DNA of 64,000 nucleotides from Cervus elaphus (GCF_910594005.1 NC_057824.1:27307314-27371313); one strand, 5' to 3'; shown: positions 23,090 to 34,199, counted from the first letter of the stretch. A program made the numbers and translations. Notes: generated by a model from the sequence alone, not told the origin.

Positions 23090-24983
23090 AGCTCGTTCTC
23101 TTCCAGTCTTTGAACGATTGTGCTGTTTCCTGGGTCAGGGGACCAGAGGCTTGTTTAGGCATCATTTTCACTCTGCACCATCCGCGCCAGGTCTAGTACT
23201 TTCCATCTTTACATGAAGTGTTGTCAGGATCAGGGAAGGTGTCTGCAGGTGTTTATAGAAGGCTGTTCGTGAAAGGAACAGAAACTTCGGTTTCCTTCGG
23301 AGACTAATGAAATGCACAGTTGTGTTCTTACCCTCTGTCTGAGAGGGGCCTCTGGGACTCTGAGAAGGGAGCATCTCTGCCACTCCTCACCAGTACTCTC
23401 CACGCTCTCCTTAGCTTCTCCTAACTGCCTGCCTCTAGGATAAGTTCATGGGGACTTGCTACTGCTAATCAAAGAAAGACAGCAACCTCTAAAACGCCAG
23501 TTGGTTTTCTGATCACCTGAAGATAGATGGCATGTACCAGAACCATACCTGGTTTGTTCAAAACCAGTATTTTTAAAACATAGAATGAATGAATTGTTTA
23601 TAGAACTGGATTGTCTAGAAGGAGCCCTAAAAATTCTGTTTCTACAGATATTTAACCTCCTGAGTCCAGCAATCTCTAAGCCCAAATGGCTAGTCCGGGA
23701 GTCTGTTAGATGCCTTCCTTCCCAGTGTCTCCTCACCTGCCCTGGGACCCCCCCAGCACATGTCCTCTCCCAGGTCCCTGCCCCCCACTTTCCTGGGCCG
23801 GACTGGCCTCCTGCGTCTCTTATGTGAGGACTGGATGCAAGAAAAGGAGGGATGCACAGTTTTTAAGATTCGATTTTTCCTTCTTGATTTGAACTACAAG
23901 TGTTGCGAGGAAATGGAAGATCAATGCATAGAATATATAAAAATCCTAATGAAATATATATATATTTTAAAAATCCATAAGGAAAACAGTCTCATTCCAA
24001 ACCTTCTGATTGACTTTATTTAGCTTCTTACTGAAGTATAGATACAGGACTTTCACAGCATCTTTGTACAGTTTTTAAACTTTGATATTGAACCATTATT
24101 AACTTAGATATTATTCACATATTCAGTAATGAGTTGATCATCTACCTCAGGAGTGCTGTTCAAGAGCATAAGCTCCACTGGCCATATCACCTAGGGGCGT
24201 GTTTTGTCAGCATCAGCTGTGTTTGTCACAGTGTCTGAACTCAGAGTAGACGGGGGTCTGTGTGACATGAAATGGCCTTCATCTTTAACACAGTCTTTCA
24301 AGTGTCATCTCTAAACCAAATCTGTTGTCTTGACATCTTGGTTTCTTGGTATGTTGACATAAGTTAAAGTGTGTGGATTTTGAACTCTTTACGAGAGTAT
24401 CACAAGAATGAATTAAGGGGTACCGAATTGTTATCATTAGACTCTGTAGAGTGACTTGGAGAAGAGAGAAGAGGACAAGAAACAGAGATTAGTTTGTGGT
24501 AGAATAAAGATTTGGGATACTAACTCTGTCCCAGGGTTAAAAATATACCCTTAAGAACAGAAAACAAAATGTCAGGCACATATGTTAATTTTCACTTGCC
24601 TCTGCATTTCTTTCTTTAAGCACTCAGTCATAGTCATGTCTTTTAAGTACATTAAAATAGATACCACCTCAGATAGTGATGGTTATTATCATTTTTCTTC
24701 ATCCTAGCACTTCTGCTTGAGAAATGTAATTTCTATTTTTTTCTCCTAGTATAATTCCACCTGCCTTTTATTGTTCTTTCATTACATAAAAGGAAAACCC
24801 TAACAGCACATTTTTTGAGAAGGGTTTCACTCCAGGTTTTCAAAAATAACCTCTCTTAAAGCTACTATTTTAAAATAGTCCTCGTTACCTGCTACAACAT
24901 AGAAGACAGTTGTATTTAGTTAGTTGTATTTAGAGAGCCAACATCCTCTGGCTCCCAAAGACTTAGATGCTGTTGTACCTGCT

Positions 24984-25110
24984 AGGAGGAGGATGTGGAA
25001 TCCCACTCCAGTGTTCTTGATTGGAGAATCCTGTGGACAGAGGATCCCAGCGGGCTACAGTCCACAGGGTTGCGCAGCATTGGACATGACTGAAGCGACT
25101 CAGCATGCAC
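24984..25110 (+). mobile_element. Bov-tA SINE, 5'-truncated
   Basis: It begins within the element at about tgctaggaggaggatgtgga, continues cccactccagtgttcttgat and ends near gactgaagcgactcagc. Confidence 0.85.
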
Positions 25111-25249
25111 AATACTGGACATGCCTATTGGACATCTTAAGATGGGGCACTGGCTCAGATGTGTTTGAATTATGAGTGATAGTTTCTAATGAGCTCTAAA
25201 ATGGTCATTATAATTGAAAGGCTCTCATTGCTACGTCCTCTTCCGACTA

Positions 25250-25255
25250 AATAAA
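25250..25255 (+). terminator. ERCC4: Candidate poly(A) signal AATAAA (proximal)
   Basis: AATAAA with a GT-rich stretch (tagtgtctccagttgtg) 5-25 nt downstream, a good layout for a functional site about 2.5 kb after the stop. A proximal alternative to the site at 26344. Confidence 0.35.
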
Positions 25256-26343
25256 CATCTTAGTGTCTCCAGTTGTGAAAACCCTTCAATATAACCACCA
25301 CGTATTTACTTTACATCAACTTCTTTTACAAATTTTTATAGCCTAAGAATCTGGCAAAGAACTAGAGATGCATGCAGTTGCAAAAACTTTATCACTTTGT
25401 TTTCTAGCAGCATTTTGTTAGCTTTGCCCTTTTTTTTCTTTCAAAATCACAAATATCCGATTATGAACTCATGCTTAGCTTTCTTAAAACCTTTTTTAAG
25501 AACTCGAGACCAGCATTATTCTAGTTTACAAGTTTTTTGCACAAAACTTTTTGAGTATATGAAATATTGTGAGAAATGGTTTTCAGTTTTGTTTAAATCA
25601 CAGTGCCTCTCTTGATACTTTCTTAAAATTATATATAAGAAATCATTTTTAAGAGTGGCCATAAATAATATCCTTTTGGCAACCAGTTGCTGTTTCTTTA
25701 ATCTGAGGCTTAGTATGTCTATATGTCTGAATATGTTTGAGTACCTCCAGACTGTAGTTTCCCAGCTCATGAGGGGACTGAAAATAATTGTCTCATTTAT
25801 CAACCCTCTGAGACTCAGAGGGTTAAGACTAGATTTGGTTGTGTTGAGAAAACAGAGTATAGACTTAATAAATGGCCTCCAGCAGGAAAACCTACACTGA
25901 AGTGAATCCAGAGAAGTGGGTAGGGGAGAAAGACAGGCATTATTAATCTTTGCTTTTGTTTTTCAAGCATAATTTGATTTTCTTCTGGCTCAGAAAACTT
26001 CTTTAGGGAAATTCCCTTCTCTTTTGTGTTCAGTTGAACCTAGGAATGTCCCCTTAAGAACCAACATTTTAGGAAAATTCTTTTCTCAGGCTTGAGCCTA
26101 TTAAAATTTACCCAGACTTCGACATGAGTTGTCACTTTTCTTCATTATTTTGCTTTCTATTTTGGTTTATAGCTATTTCCTGTCTGATTCTGAGCTTCAG
26201 TACTTAATCTACCATCTTTATCCATAGGTTTTTGGTGGCCTACACCACTGTGGTTTTTTTAAGGTTATATAAGCCAAAATTTGGATGGGAGGGATACCTA
26301 ACCATTTACATCAATTTGTGACAGAGTTGTTTGTGTATGTTTT

Positions 26344-26349
26344 AATAAA
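26344..26349 (+). terminator. ERCC4: Candidate poly(A) signal AATAAA (distal)
   Basis: Lies about 3.56 kb after the stop, close to the expected length of the 3' UTR. It is surrounded by tgtgtatgtttt upstream and atgtgtgtatttattc downstream. Other hexamers at 24503 and 25867 lack a clear GT-rich element. Confidence 0.45.
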
Positions 26350-26893
26350 ATGTGTGTATTTATTCAGTATTTTCCTCAACGTTCTGTGGGCAAAAACAAC
26401 CAAGTGGAGCAAAAAGGAATACATTCCCAGTATATGATAGTTACCAATGTGTTGGTAGATTTAATTTAAAATTATAGAGAATATTTAATTAGTTTTTCAT
26501 ACAGAATAAGTGACTAAAGCTGCAATGTGCTTTGAACCACTGCTTTGGCATTTGACTTGCTTGGTAAGCCCACTTTCTAAGGCTCCAGTGTATTTTTCTT
26601 CTGGTTATTTTCCTTTGCTGCTTTTCATTTTGTAGCATGTGTCCTTAAGGAGGAGGGGAAAAATGATTCTTCTGAAAATACTCATTTGTTGACTTGTAAT
26701 GAATGTGTCGTAAGCACAATGCCTGGGACACCTCAACTCAACAAAGATTAATTCTTGCCACCTGTGACTCATACATTTTTGTCCCTTTAACAATGAAGTT
26801 GAAAGAAGTAGATGATTATTTTGAAACAAGAATTTATTGTATCCTCTTAAATAAGTTATTTACTAATTTGCTCATTTGGATTTAATTATTTTG

Positions 26894-27099
26894 AGCTTCC
26901 ATGGTGGCTCAGATGGTAAAGAATCCACCTGCCAATGCAGGAGACCCGGGTTTGATCCCTGGGTGGGAAAGTTCCCCTGGAGAAGGGAATGGCTACTCAC
27001 TCCAGTATTCTTGCCTGGAAAAATTCCATGGACAGAGGAGCCTGGCAGGCTTCAGTCCATAGGGTTGCAAAGAGTTGGACATGACTGAGAGACTAACAG
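26894..27099 (+). mobile_element. Bov-A/Bov-tA SINE with TSD
   Basis: It runs from agcttccatggtggctcaga to gactgagagactaacag. It is flanked by TTATTTTG at 26886-26893 and 27100-27107. It lies just beyond the likely end of ERCC4. Confidence 0.92.
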
Positions 27100-27224
27100 T
27101 TATTTTGCTTCTGCTTTAAAATGTAGGACCTAAACCCTCTTTAATGCACAGTGTCAATTTATTTCTCAAAATGTTTATGTCCCAATACTTCGGTAGAATA
27201 ATGAACCCTTGTAATGCGGAAGTG

Positions 27225-27292
27225 TTAAGTTGCTCAGTCACAGCCAACTCTTTGCGACCCCATGCACTGTAACCCAACCCAGGGATCAAACC
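27225..27292 (-). mobile_element. Bov-tA SINE fragment with internal deletion
   Basis: The tail half (agttgctcagtcacagccaa ... gcactgtaaccc) is joined directly to acccagggatcaaaccc of the head region. About 100 bp of the middle are missing. Confidence 0.75.
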
Positions 27293-27299
27293 CTTAGTA

Positions 27300-27500
27300 G
27301 TAATATAACTCAAATTTATTAGCACTTGTGCTTTATCTCTTTTAACTCATGGCAAAGCCATAAAGTTACAGATACTTAAATTTTTCTTTTACAGAGACGA
27401 AACTGAGGCACAGAGAGGTTAAGTAATTTTTCCCAAAGTCATCCAATAAATGGTGGAACCATGATTTCAACTCAAGCACTTTGACCCCAAAGTTCATAAT
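27300..27500 (+). mobile_element. MIR SINE
   Basis: The MIR core is clear: acgaaactgaggcacagaga, ggttaagtaatttttcccaa, agtcatccaataaatggtgg, then gatttcaactcaagcacttt. Confidence 0.8.
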
Positions 27501-28169
27501 GAAAAACTTGAGGGCAAAGGAGGGCCCAGTGGAGAGTTGGAAACTATGTTTTGTGTCTCCTTTCATGAATCTAATAACAAATATAGAGAAAGCAGATTGG
27601 TTTGTTTCCATGCCTCTCAGAGAAGAATGTGCTGAGCAAATACGCAAAACTTGGAAACAGGTCAAAGAGAACACGGAGTACTCTTCTCTGCAGACCTGGA
27701 TGTTGTCTAGTGACCTCTGCTGCCCAGGGATTATCTGATTTTCTAGAGTTGTGAACCTTTTGCTGACTGCTTAGGAAAACTATTTTGCGTGCTTATAAAG
27801 AAGAGAGTTTAACTTGCAGAAAGCTGATAGCTCTGCAGATGAGTCTTGTTCAGTAACATCACAAAGGTTATTGTCTGGTGGGAAATTAACCAATTTTGCA
27901 TTTGTTAGTAAATTTATTTCTACATTCCTGTGACCAGCTACAAATCTCCAGGTCTTTCAGTTTTCTCCTAACTCAGTCAATATATAACTGGTTTCCTCAT
28001 TAATGAGATTGAATTAAAGAAAAACTTCGACTTCTGTTATTTTTCTGTTTGTATGAGAGCCCATGAATTTAACCTTTTGAAAATTGTACTTTGCAAATGA
28101 TGTTACCAACAGGAGCTCCCATATAATGATGAAACCATATTTCCAGCCTCATTCATCCTAAAATGAAAC

Positions 28170-28797
28170 TTTGTAAACTAGAAAGTATAAATTAAACCTT
28201 CTAGTGGACCTCTGTTTCTCATTTTATGAAAGCTCAACTCAATCTTTAATCTGAGTTCCTTTTCTGTGTTGTATCATCAGTGTTAGACTGATTCATGAAT
28301 GAGGAAAAAAGATATATATGTATACACACACACACACACAATATGGCTTCCCAGGTGGCTCAGTATTAAAGAATCCACGTTCAATGCAGGAGATGCAGGT
28401 TCTGTCTCTGGGTGGGGAAGATCCCCTGGAGAAGGATATGGCAACCCACCCTAGTATTCTTGCCAGAGAAATCCCATGGACAGAGGAGCCTGGCGGTCTG
28501 AGGTCCGTGGGATTGCAAAGAGACACAACTGAATCGACAGCACGAACACGTGCACACACATACATAATATATGTACACATATTTAAGAACTGTACTTTGG
28601 AATTAGGCCATTAATATTAAAAACTATAAATTGATTAAATATTTAAGAACCACAGACACATTTTAAGATACTCGCTCAGTGGACCTCTGTTTTTCATTGT
28701 TTACAAATGCTCAACTGAATCTTTAATCTGAGTTCCTTTCCTGTGTTGTATTATCAGTCTTAAAAAGGCTGATTAATGCATGAGGAAAAAAGGAATT
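28170..28797 (+). repeat. Local direct duplication (~110-130 bp units) split by a Bov-tA
   Basis: A unit at about 28201-28310 (agtggacctctgtttctcat ... aatctttaatctgagttcct ... catgaatgaggaaaaaag) recurs at about 28673-28790 with scattered substitutions and small indels. Between them lie CA repeats and a Bov-tA. The similarity may extend to the left into ataaattaaac/ataaattgatta. Confidence 0.8.
28341..28550 (+). mobile_element. Bov-tA SINE within CA-rich DNA
   Basis: It begins atatggcttcccaggtggct and ends caactgaatcgacagcacg. A short (CA)n tract lies on the left (28323-28340), and a CA/TA-rich stretch on the right (28551-28590). Confidence 0.92.
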
Positions 28798-28799
28798 TC

Positions 28800-29660
28800 A
28801 GACATTCCCAAGGATCCATTTGCATGAAGTTTTTTCTACATTGAAAGAACAGTGCTCCCTGAGGGCCTGAGAGACCAGTAAGCAAAACCAAGTTGTGATT
28901 TCAAACAAGGGAATTCCCTGGGATTTATGAAAACAGTAAATAAACTGGGTCTGATGAAATGGTGACGTGGATTATTTGAGAGGATATTCGAGGACACTTT
29001 TCCCATAACGATGAGCTCCAGAACTTTGGTGTCCCAGAGAATGCCTTTCACTGAGAGAGATTTGCTTCCCTGTGCAACTTTGTTTCTGGGAAGGGTGACA
29101 CCCAACAAAAACTTCAGGAAGAAGAAAGCTCAGTAGACAAAGGGAAGCGTGACCAGGCAGGTTTGTTTTTGGCATAAGGCATTTATTGCATAAGGCACAG
29201 GACTCTCTGTGCCATCAAGGACATTCAGTCGTGCAGTAAAGAGAATTCGAACAAAGAACATGAGCCAAGTAGAATAATAAAAATGCCACCAGAGAGGGAT
29301 AAGTGTTCCAGGGGCCAGAGAAAGATGTCATATCCGATGGTAGGGAGCAGGGGTGGCCTCAGAGAGAAGATAGAATTTGAGATGAGTCTTACAGAACAGC
29401 TAGAATTTCATCAGACAGAGACGCAGACAATGCACTCAAGTCCAAGTCCAGAGCACCAGCAAAGGAGCAGGTGGTGTTTAAAGAAAGAGTCATGAACAGC
29501 AGAGTTGGAGCAAGACACGGGGGCCACATTAGGCAAGTCTCTCAAGTGCTAGGCTCAAGGAGTTTGTCCTTATTTTGGTAGAAAAACGTATGCTTGAGTA
29601 AGAGAAGGACGTGACTAGGAAGTCTGTTTTAAGGCTTCGGTCTGGTAGTAAGTTTGAAAT
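28800..29660. other. Intergenic, no gene; mostly unassigned
   Basis: No coding signal is seen. At about 29330-29660 words such as agatagaatttgagatgagt and gaaggacgtgactaggaagt suggest a degraded copy of the same old dispersed repeat seen at 14135-14770. 28800-29330 is unassigned. Confidence 0.4.
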
Positions 29661-29664
29661 GGAA

Positions 29665-29955
29665 AGGAACTAGCATCAACTGAGGGTTTAAAGTGCGCCA
29701 GACATTTCACATATGTTGTTCAGTCGTGAGTCGTGTCTGACTCTTTGTGACGCCATCGGCTGCAGCACACCAGGCTTCTCTGTCCTTCACATATGTTACC
29801 CCCATTAAGTCCTTATACCTCAAAGTACAGATTTATACCTGTTTTACAGGTAAAGAGACTAAGACCCAGGGATTATGAAAGTAAAGTCACAATGAAAGTA
29901 AATGGCAGAGATGGGAGTCCAACTCCAAAGCCTACTTTCTTTCTACCATAATTTG
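29665..29955 (+). mobile_element. MIR SINE interrupted by a 68-bp BovB tail
   Basis: The left part reads catcaactgagggtttaaagt, then gcgccagacatttcacatat. The right part reads gttacccccattaagtcctt, then ctgttttacaggtaaagaga and gtccaactccaaagcctact. Removing 29718-29785 and one TSD copy restores a continuous MIR. Confidence 0.8.
29718..29785 (-). mobile_element. BovB LINE 3' tail, extreme 5' truncation, perfect 12-bp TSD
   Basis: 68 bp matching only the end of BovB (gttcagtcgtgagtcgtgtc on the plus strand, then gcagcacaccaggcttctct). It is flanked by TTCACATATGTT at 29706-29717 and 29786-29797. The gcagcacaccagg wording fits the BovB end better than Bov-tA, which has gtagcccaccagg. Confidence 0.85.
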
Positions 29956-29999
29956 CTGTCTTGAAGAAAGGCTGGATGTGAAATCACCATTTCAGAAGT

Positions 30000-31139
30000 T
30001 GTAGCAATTTCAGCAACAGTTCTGGTGATGAGCACTCAGACAATAGCTTTGGAAATGGAAAGAAGGACACAAATGGAAGAAGCATCAATGGACAGTCAAT
30101 GGAATGTGGCAAAGAAAATATCCATCTAGGAAGAGTCTAAATAACACCTAACCTTTAAGCCTTAGGAAATGATGACACTGTTAACAGAGCCTAGAGAAGG
30201 ATCCAGTTGTGTGGGGAAGATTAAATTCAGTTTTGATAGGGTTGGTTTTGAAACAACCTCTAGGCAAACAGTCTCAGCTGAAAATGTAGTAGATATCTGC
30301 TTAGAAGTGAGAATTGAAGACATCGGATAAATGGTTAAAGCAAATATGAAACAGATAGGACTTTAAAAGTTCCTAAATTTAGGAGGTGAGACAATAGAGG
30401 AGACAGACTATAAAAAGAAGATTCTGAATCATGCAGCAACCAGAATCAAAAGCAGGAGAGAATTTCAAGGGGATGACCCACAGGATTAGGAGTGGAGCAG
30501 AAGGAATGCTCATTGCCTGGGTTTGCAGCAGAGAACACTGGGCATCCCGGATGGTGATTGCAGGGAGCTCCGGACACACACCAGACTGAGAGGCCAAAGG
30601 AAGTCTGGACAATGAGGATGAAGAGAAGAACGGGCAAGTCCCATGGCCAAGGCGATTTTGTCTGTTGGTGATCAGGAGCAGAGCCAAGTGAGAGAAGGCA
30701 GATGCTGGAGAGAGGGCAGATAATTAATGGAATCCAAGCCCAGTGCTTGGGATCCTGGGGGTGGAGGAAAGAAAGAGTGGTTTTGCTTTTCTTCCTTTCA
30801 CACCTACAGAAAACCTGTTTTCATACAGATTTGGCTCTTCTTAAAAATCAGCATTTAGAGTACCATGTACCCCCATGTGGCAAGCCACAATAAGTAACAA
30901 TGAGCCCTTTTCCAAAGTCTGTTTCAACGACAAATGCTGCTGCTTGGCACTGATGTCTGCTTGTGTTTTAAGCTGAAAGGGGGGACAGCCCAGAACTCCT
31001 CTGTTTGTAACCTGGCTGGATAGTTCTATTATTATTTAAAGCGCTCCTTTCAGCAATTTAGGAAACCAAAATATATGCTGGCTCATGCTATCTGGAAACT
31101 GAAAGTCTGTTGAGCAGCTCTCAGGAGCCAATCCTGAGA
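30000..31139. other. Intergenic, nothing recognised
   Basis: No repeat family or coding signal could be assigned in this 1.1-kb stretch. Short open frames (for example 30379-30687 minus and 30702-30893 plus) lack any domain, conserved context or splice logic. Confidence 0.5.
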
Positions 31140-31960
31140 CTTGGTAAGGATTTTTATTTTGGTCGTCCTGCGCGCCTACTGTAACTGGGGCGGCTGAGTT
31201 GCTATGGTGATTTGCTCTCCAAACAGAGCGCTTTGCCTCAATACCTTGAAACAGCAGATCAGTCTAGCTTACGTTGGCTTGATCATGACACCAATTCTAG
31301 TTGAAAACTCTCCCCTGCTCCCCTCAGACTCGTGTGCAGGAATTTTAAATCAGGGCCAAGAGGGCACTAGCTAAAAGAATCACAACTCGCGCTTTGTAAA
31401 CCTCGGCCCTCAGTATTCCTGCCACTGAAACTGTTGGCAGAGGTCTCCGAGGGGGAGGCGGGTTGCAGCTGGGGGAAGGTTCATCACTGAAGCAATTATG
31501 TGGCTAATCGCTCCAGTGTACACACCGGCTGCAAGTTGTGACTCACGCTCCACTCTGCCACTAATAGTTGGGGGTAGTGGGCAGGATGCACAGAAAACTC
31601 AGTTGCGTTTTCCCAGTTCTCTTATCAATCTGCAAGTCGCTAAGGTCTGGCCTTGAAGTGTGAGTAGAAAGGCAGACCTCCGCTCCACGACGTGGCCCTC
31701 CCTGTCTCCACCAGTAGGGGGCCCCATTGAGTCACCGGACACTTTAAGGATGACTGCACTTGAATGGTGGTGTATCTGCCTCTAATTCTTGCCCAACCCT
31801 GACATGGGAGGGGAAAAAAAAAAAAAAAGGAGCTGCCTGATTTCCAGCATGACTCATTATAAACAAACGGAGGACAGATTGACTGCCTCTTATCAGAAAC
31901 CGAGTATGCGCCCCAGGACTGAGGGTGAGTCATGCTGGAAGTCCCAAGTCTTTTGTTGGT
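31140..31960. promoter_or_regulatory. Repeat-free candidate conserved regulatory element
   Basis: About 820 bp without interspersed repeats, rich in recognisable factor motifs. There is an RFX X-box-like GTTGCTATGGTGAT (31198-31211), homeodomain TAAT sites near 31495-31510, GATA-type CTTATCA at 31621 and 31889, a FOX-like TAAACAAAC (31860-31868) and two TGAGTCA sites (31850, 31926). Function is inferred from composition and isolation only. Confidence 0.4.
31842..31940. promoter_or_regulatory. Perfect 15-bp inverted pair of AP-1/NF-E2-like sites
   Basis: TTCCAGCATGACTCA at 31842-31856 and its exact reverse complement TGAGTCATGCTGGAA at 31926-31940 face each other across 69 bp. Each arm contains a consensus TGA(G/C)TCA bZIP site. 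The spacer carries FOX-like TAAACAAAC and GATA-like CTTATCAG. No target duplication flanks the arms, which argues against a small transposon. Confidence 0.55.
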
Positions 31961-32433
31961 CAGAGGGATTGTTTTTCCTGCGGAAGCAGTGGATTTGGGG
32001 CGGAGGCGGGAGTGGGGGTAGGGGTGTCGGGAAGGAGGTGAGGTTGCTGTTGATTTCTTTAACATTATCAGTGACCCCATGGTAAGCCCTGGACTCCTAG
32101 GTGAGCTCCAATTCCCTCAAAACCAAAAAGGCTTCCAAACTGAAAAACTGGCCATACACACATGGAAACTCATTTGGAGTTGATGGGAATGTCCAAACTC
32201 TTGCAGTGATGATGTCACGACATACACGTTGCCAGTTATCATTCAGGAAATACAGCTTAAATATGTGATGTTTATTGTAAATTATACCACAAATATCTTT
32301 TAAGAAATAAACACAGTTAACAGTTTGGTGGAATTGAAAAAACCTGGGCAACCCATTTTTATGGTGATTTATCCTGAAGCTCTTGGTATCCGCCCTCACT
32401 GTCTCATCCATACCCATCTGTGGCTTTGTGAAA

Positions 32434-32646
32434 AGTGAAATTGTTAGTCGCTCAGTCCTGTCCCGACTCTTTGTGACTCCATGGACTGTAGCCCACCAGG
32501 CTCCTCTGTCCACGGAAAATCTCCAGGCAAGAGTACTCGAGTGGGTTGCCATTCCGTTCTCCTGGGGATCTTCCGACCCAGGGATCAAACCCAGGTCTCC
32601 AGCACTGCAGACAGATTCTTTGCCATCTGAGCCGCCAGGAAAGCCC
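32434..32646 (-). mobile_element. Bov-tA SINE
   Basis: The plus strand begins agtgaaattgttagtcgctc and ends tctgagccgccaggaaagcc. It is complete, and GCTTTGT occurs just outside both ends as a possible short TSD. Confidence 0.92.
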
Positions 32647-32659
32647 CTGTTGCTTTGTA

Positions 32660-33735
32660 TTTGGGTGCAAACACAGATGAAGTGTACACACCTAACACTG
32701 GTGTGCTGATCCCACACTCCTAGAGTGTATTTGGTAGGTGAGCTTTTTTCTTTTCTTTCCTTTTTAACTGACACGTGACCAGGAATAGGTAAAGCCCAGA
32801 CCGGCAACGAATTTGGGGAGGGGTAGACGCTGGGGAGCAGAGACAAAAAGGACCTTCCCGGTACCTGCCTCCACCTGCTCCCTAGCAGCCTTGAGACTGG
32901 AGACATCTGTTTATGCCCCGGGTGCCTTTCCATTTCAACAAATACAAGTCAGGTCAAGCCAACAGCATAACTGCACCCAGTTGTGCTACATGGACGGGCG
33001 GGGCCGCACACGTGAAATGACTTAACACTTGGACCCCAGCAAACCCACAAGCAAGTTAATCTAGGCGAAAACGAACACATGTGTGCTTAGATGGCAAAAA
33101 AGAACCAAATGGCCTGGCAGGTGGGGCTGATCAAGAAAGAGCCACAGTGAAGGGAGGGGCGGTCCAGATGTTTTTAGATGGGATCGACCTCAATTGGGAA
33201 AATATGAATATGAGCTTCTGCGTGGGCTGGCCCAGGAGCTTCTTCTGAAAAGTATGTGATATTTTTCTCCTCTCAGATAACACGCCCATGGTGGACAGGA
33301 AAAGTGACTTTTCCATCCTCCTCCTAGAGAGATTCTCTGGATAATTCCTGCTTCTGGCTGATAACCTTTTGGGTAAGGTTTTAATTATTTCTTTCATTGT
33401 TCCGTCTGTCTGCCGCTGTCTTTTGGTGACCAAATTCAACGGACAAAACAAAATGAGTTGGAAAATTTGACTGTCATCTGTACAAGAGGGTCATTAATGT
33501 AGGAGGGCTTTGTCTTAATCTCATCATCTGTCACTAAATGTGTGTGTGTGTATGCGCGCTATTTTCTGACTCCCTGGATTCTGAATATACTCTGAAGGTG
33601 TGTCCTTGTTGCAGTGGCTGATCTCACATACAACAGCAGTGTGTCCTTAACATCCAAAGACAGTCCCAAACTTCATTCTTCTGACATACCTCCCCCATAA
33701 ATATATTCATCCTTTTTAGATTGTTTCTTGCTATA
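32660..33735. other. Intergenic, nothing recognised
   Basis: Non-repetitive as far as I can read, apart from a short (TG)n at about 33540-33556. No coding signal was found. Confidence 0.5.
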
Positions 33736-33737
33736 TA

Positions 33738-34193
33738 GACATGCCTTCAAAATGCCATAGGTTTGGTTCCAGATCACCTCAATAAAGCAAGTATCATAAT
33801 AAAGCAAGCCACATGCATTTGGGGGTTTCCTAGTGCATATAAAGGTTATGTTTATACTGTACTGTGGTCTGTTAAGTGTGCAATAGCATGATGTTTAAAA
33901 AATGATATATGTACTTTAATTAAAGAATACTTTATTGCTGAAATATGCTCACCATCACCTGAGCCTTCTATAAGTCATGGCATTAACATCAAAGATCATG
34001 AATCATTGATCACTATAACAAATATTATAATGAAAGATCTAGAAATATTGCCAGAATTACCAAAATGTGACACCGAGGCATGAAGTGAGCAAATGCTGTT
34101 GGAAAAATGCCAATAGACGTGACTGCCACAGACTTTCAATATGTAAAAAAAATCGCAGTATCTGTGAAACACAGTAGAACAAGGTGTGTCTGT
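33738..34193 (+). mobile_element. Tigger1-type DNA transposon (non-autonomous, internally deleted)
   Basis: It contains the Tigger1 left end (caataaagcaagtatcataa, then gtgcatataaaggttatgtt) and right end (tgccagaattaccaaaatgt, then gctgttggaaaaatgccaat, ending gtgtgtctgta). The transposase-coding middle is absent. The two termini are complementary but decayed. Confidence 0.85.
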
Positions 34194-34199
34194 ATAAAC

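Larger units (their letters stand above)
22784..26370 (+). other. ERCC4: ERCC4 3' UTR (probable extent) and flanking DNA
   Basis: No gene lies here. The human transcript has a 3' UTR of roughly 4 kb (memory), so this interval is the likely counterpart. A complete Bov-tA (22879-23089) sits 95 bp after the stop, and a Bov fragment lies at 24984-25110. AATAAA hexamers occur at 24503, 25250, 25867 and 26344. The rest is AT-rich, unassigned sequence. Confidence 0.6.

Noticed and set aside
31842..31940. A small MITE explaining the 15-bp inverted repeat
   Set aside because: There is no flanking target duplication and I know of no family with such ends. I kept it as a regulatory candidate, but it cannot be excluded without a genome search.
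32097..32933. 278-codon minus-strand frame
   Set aside because: Its middle is a Bov-tA read in frame (PGGSDGKESVCSAGD wording). The rest has no recognisable domain.
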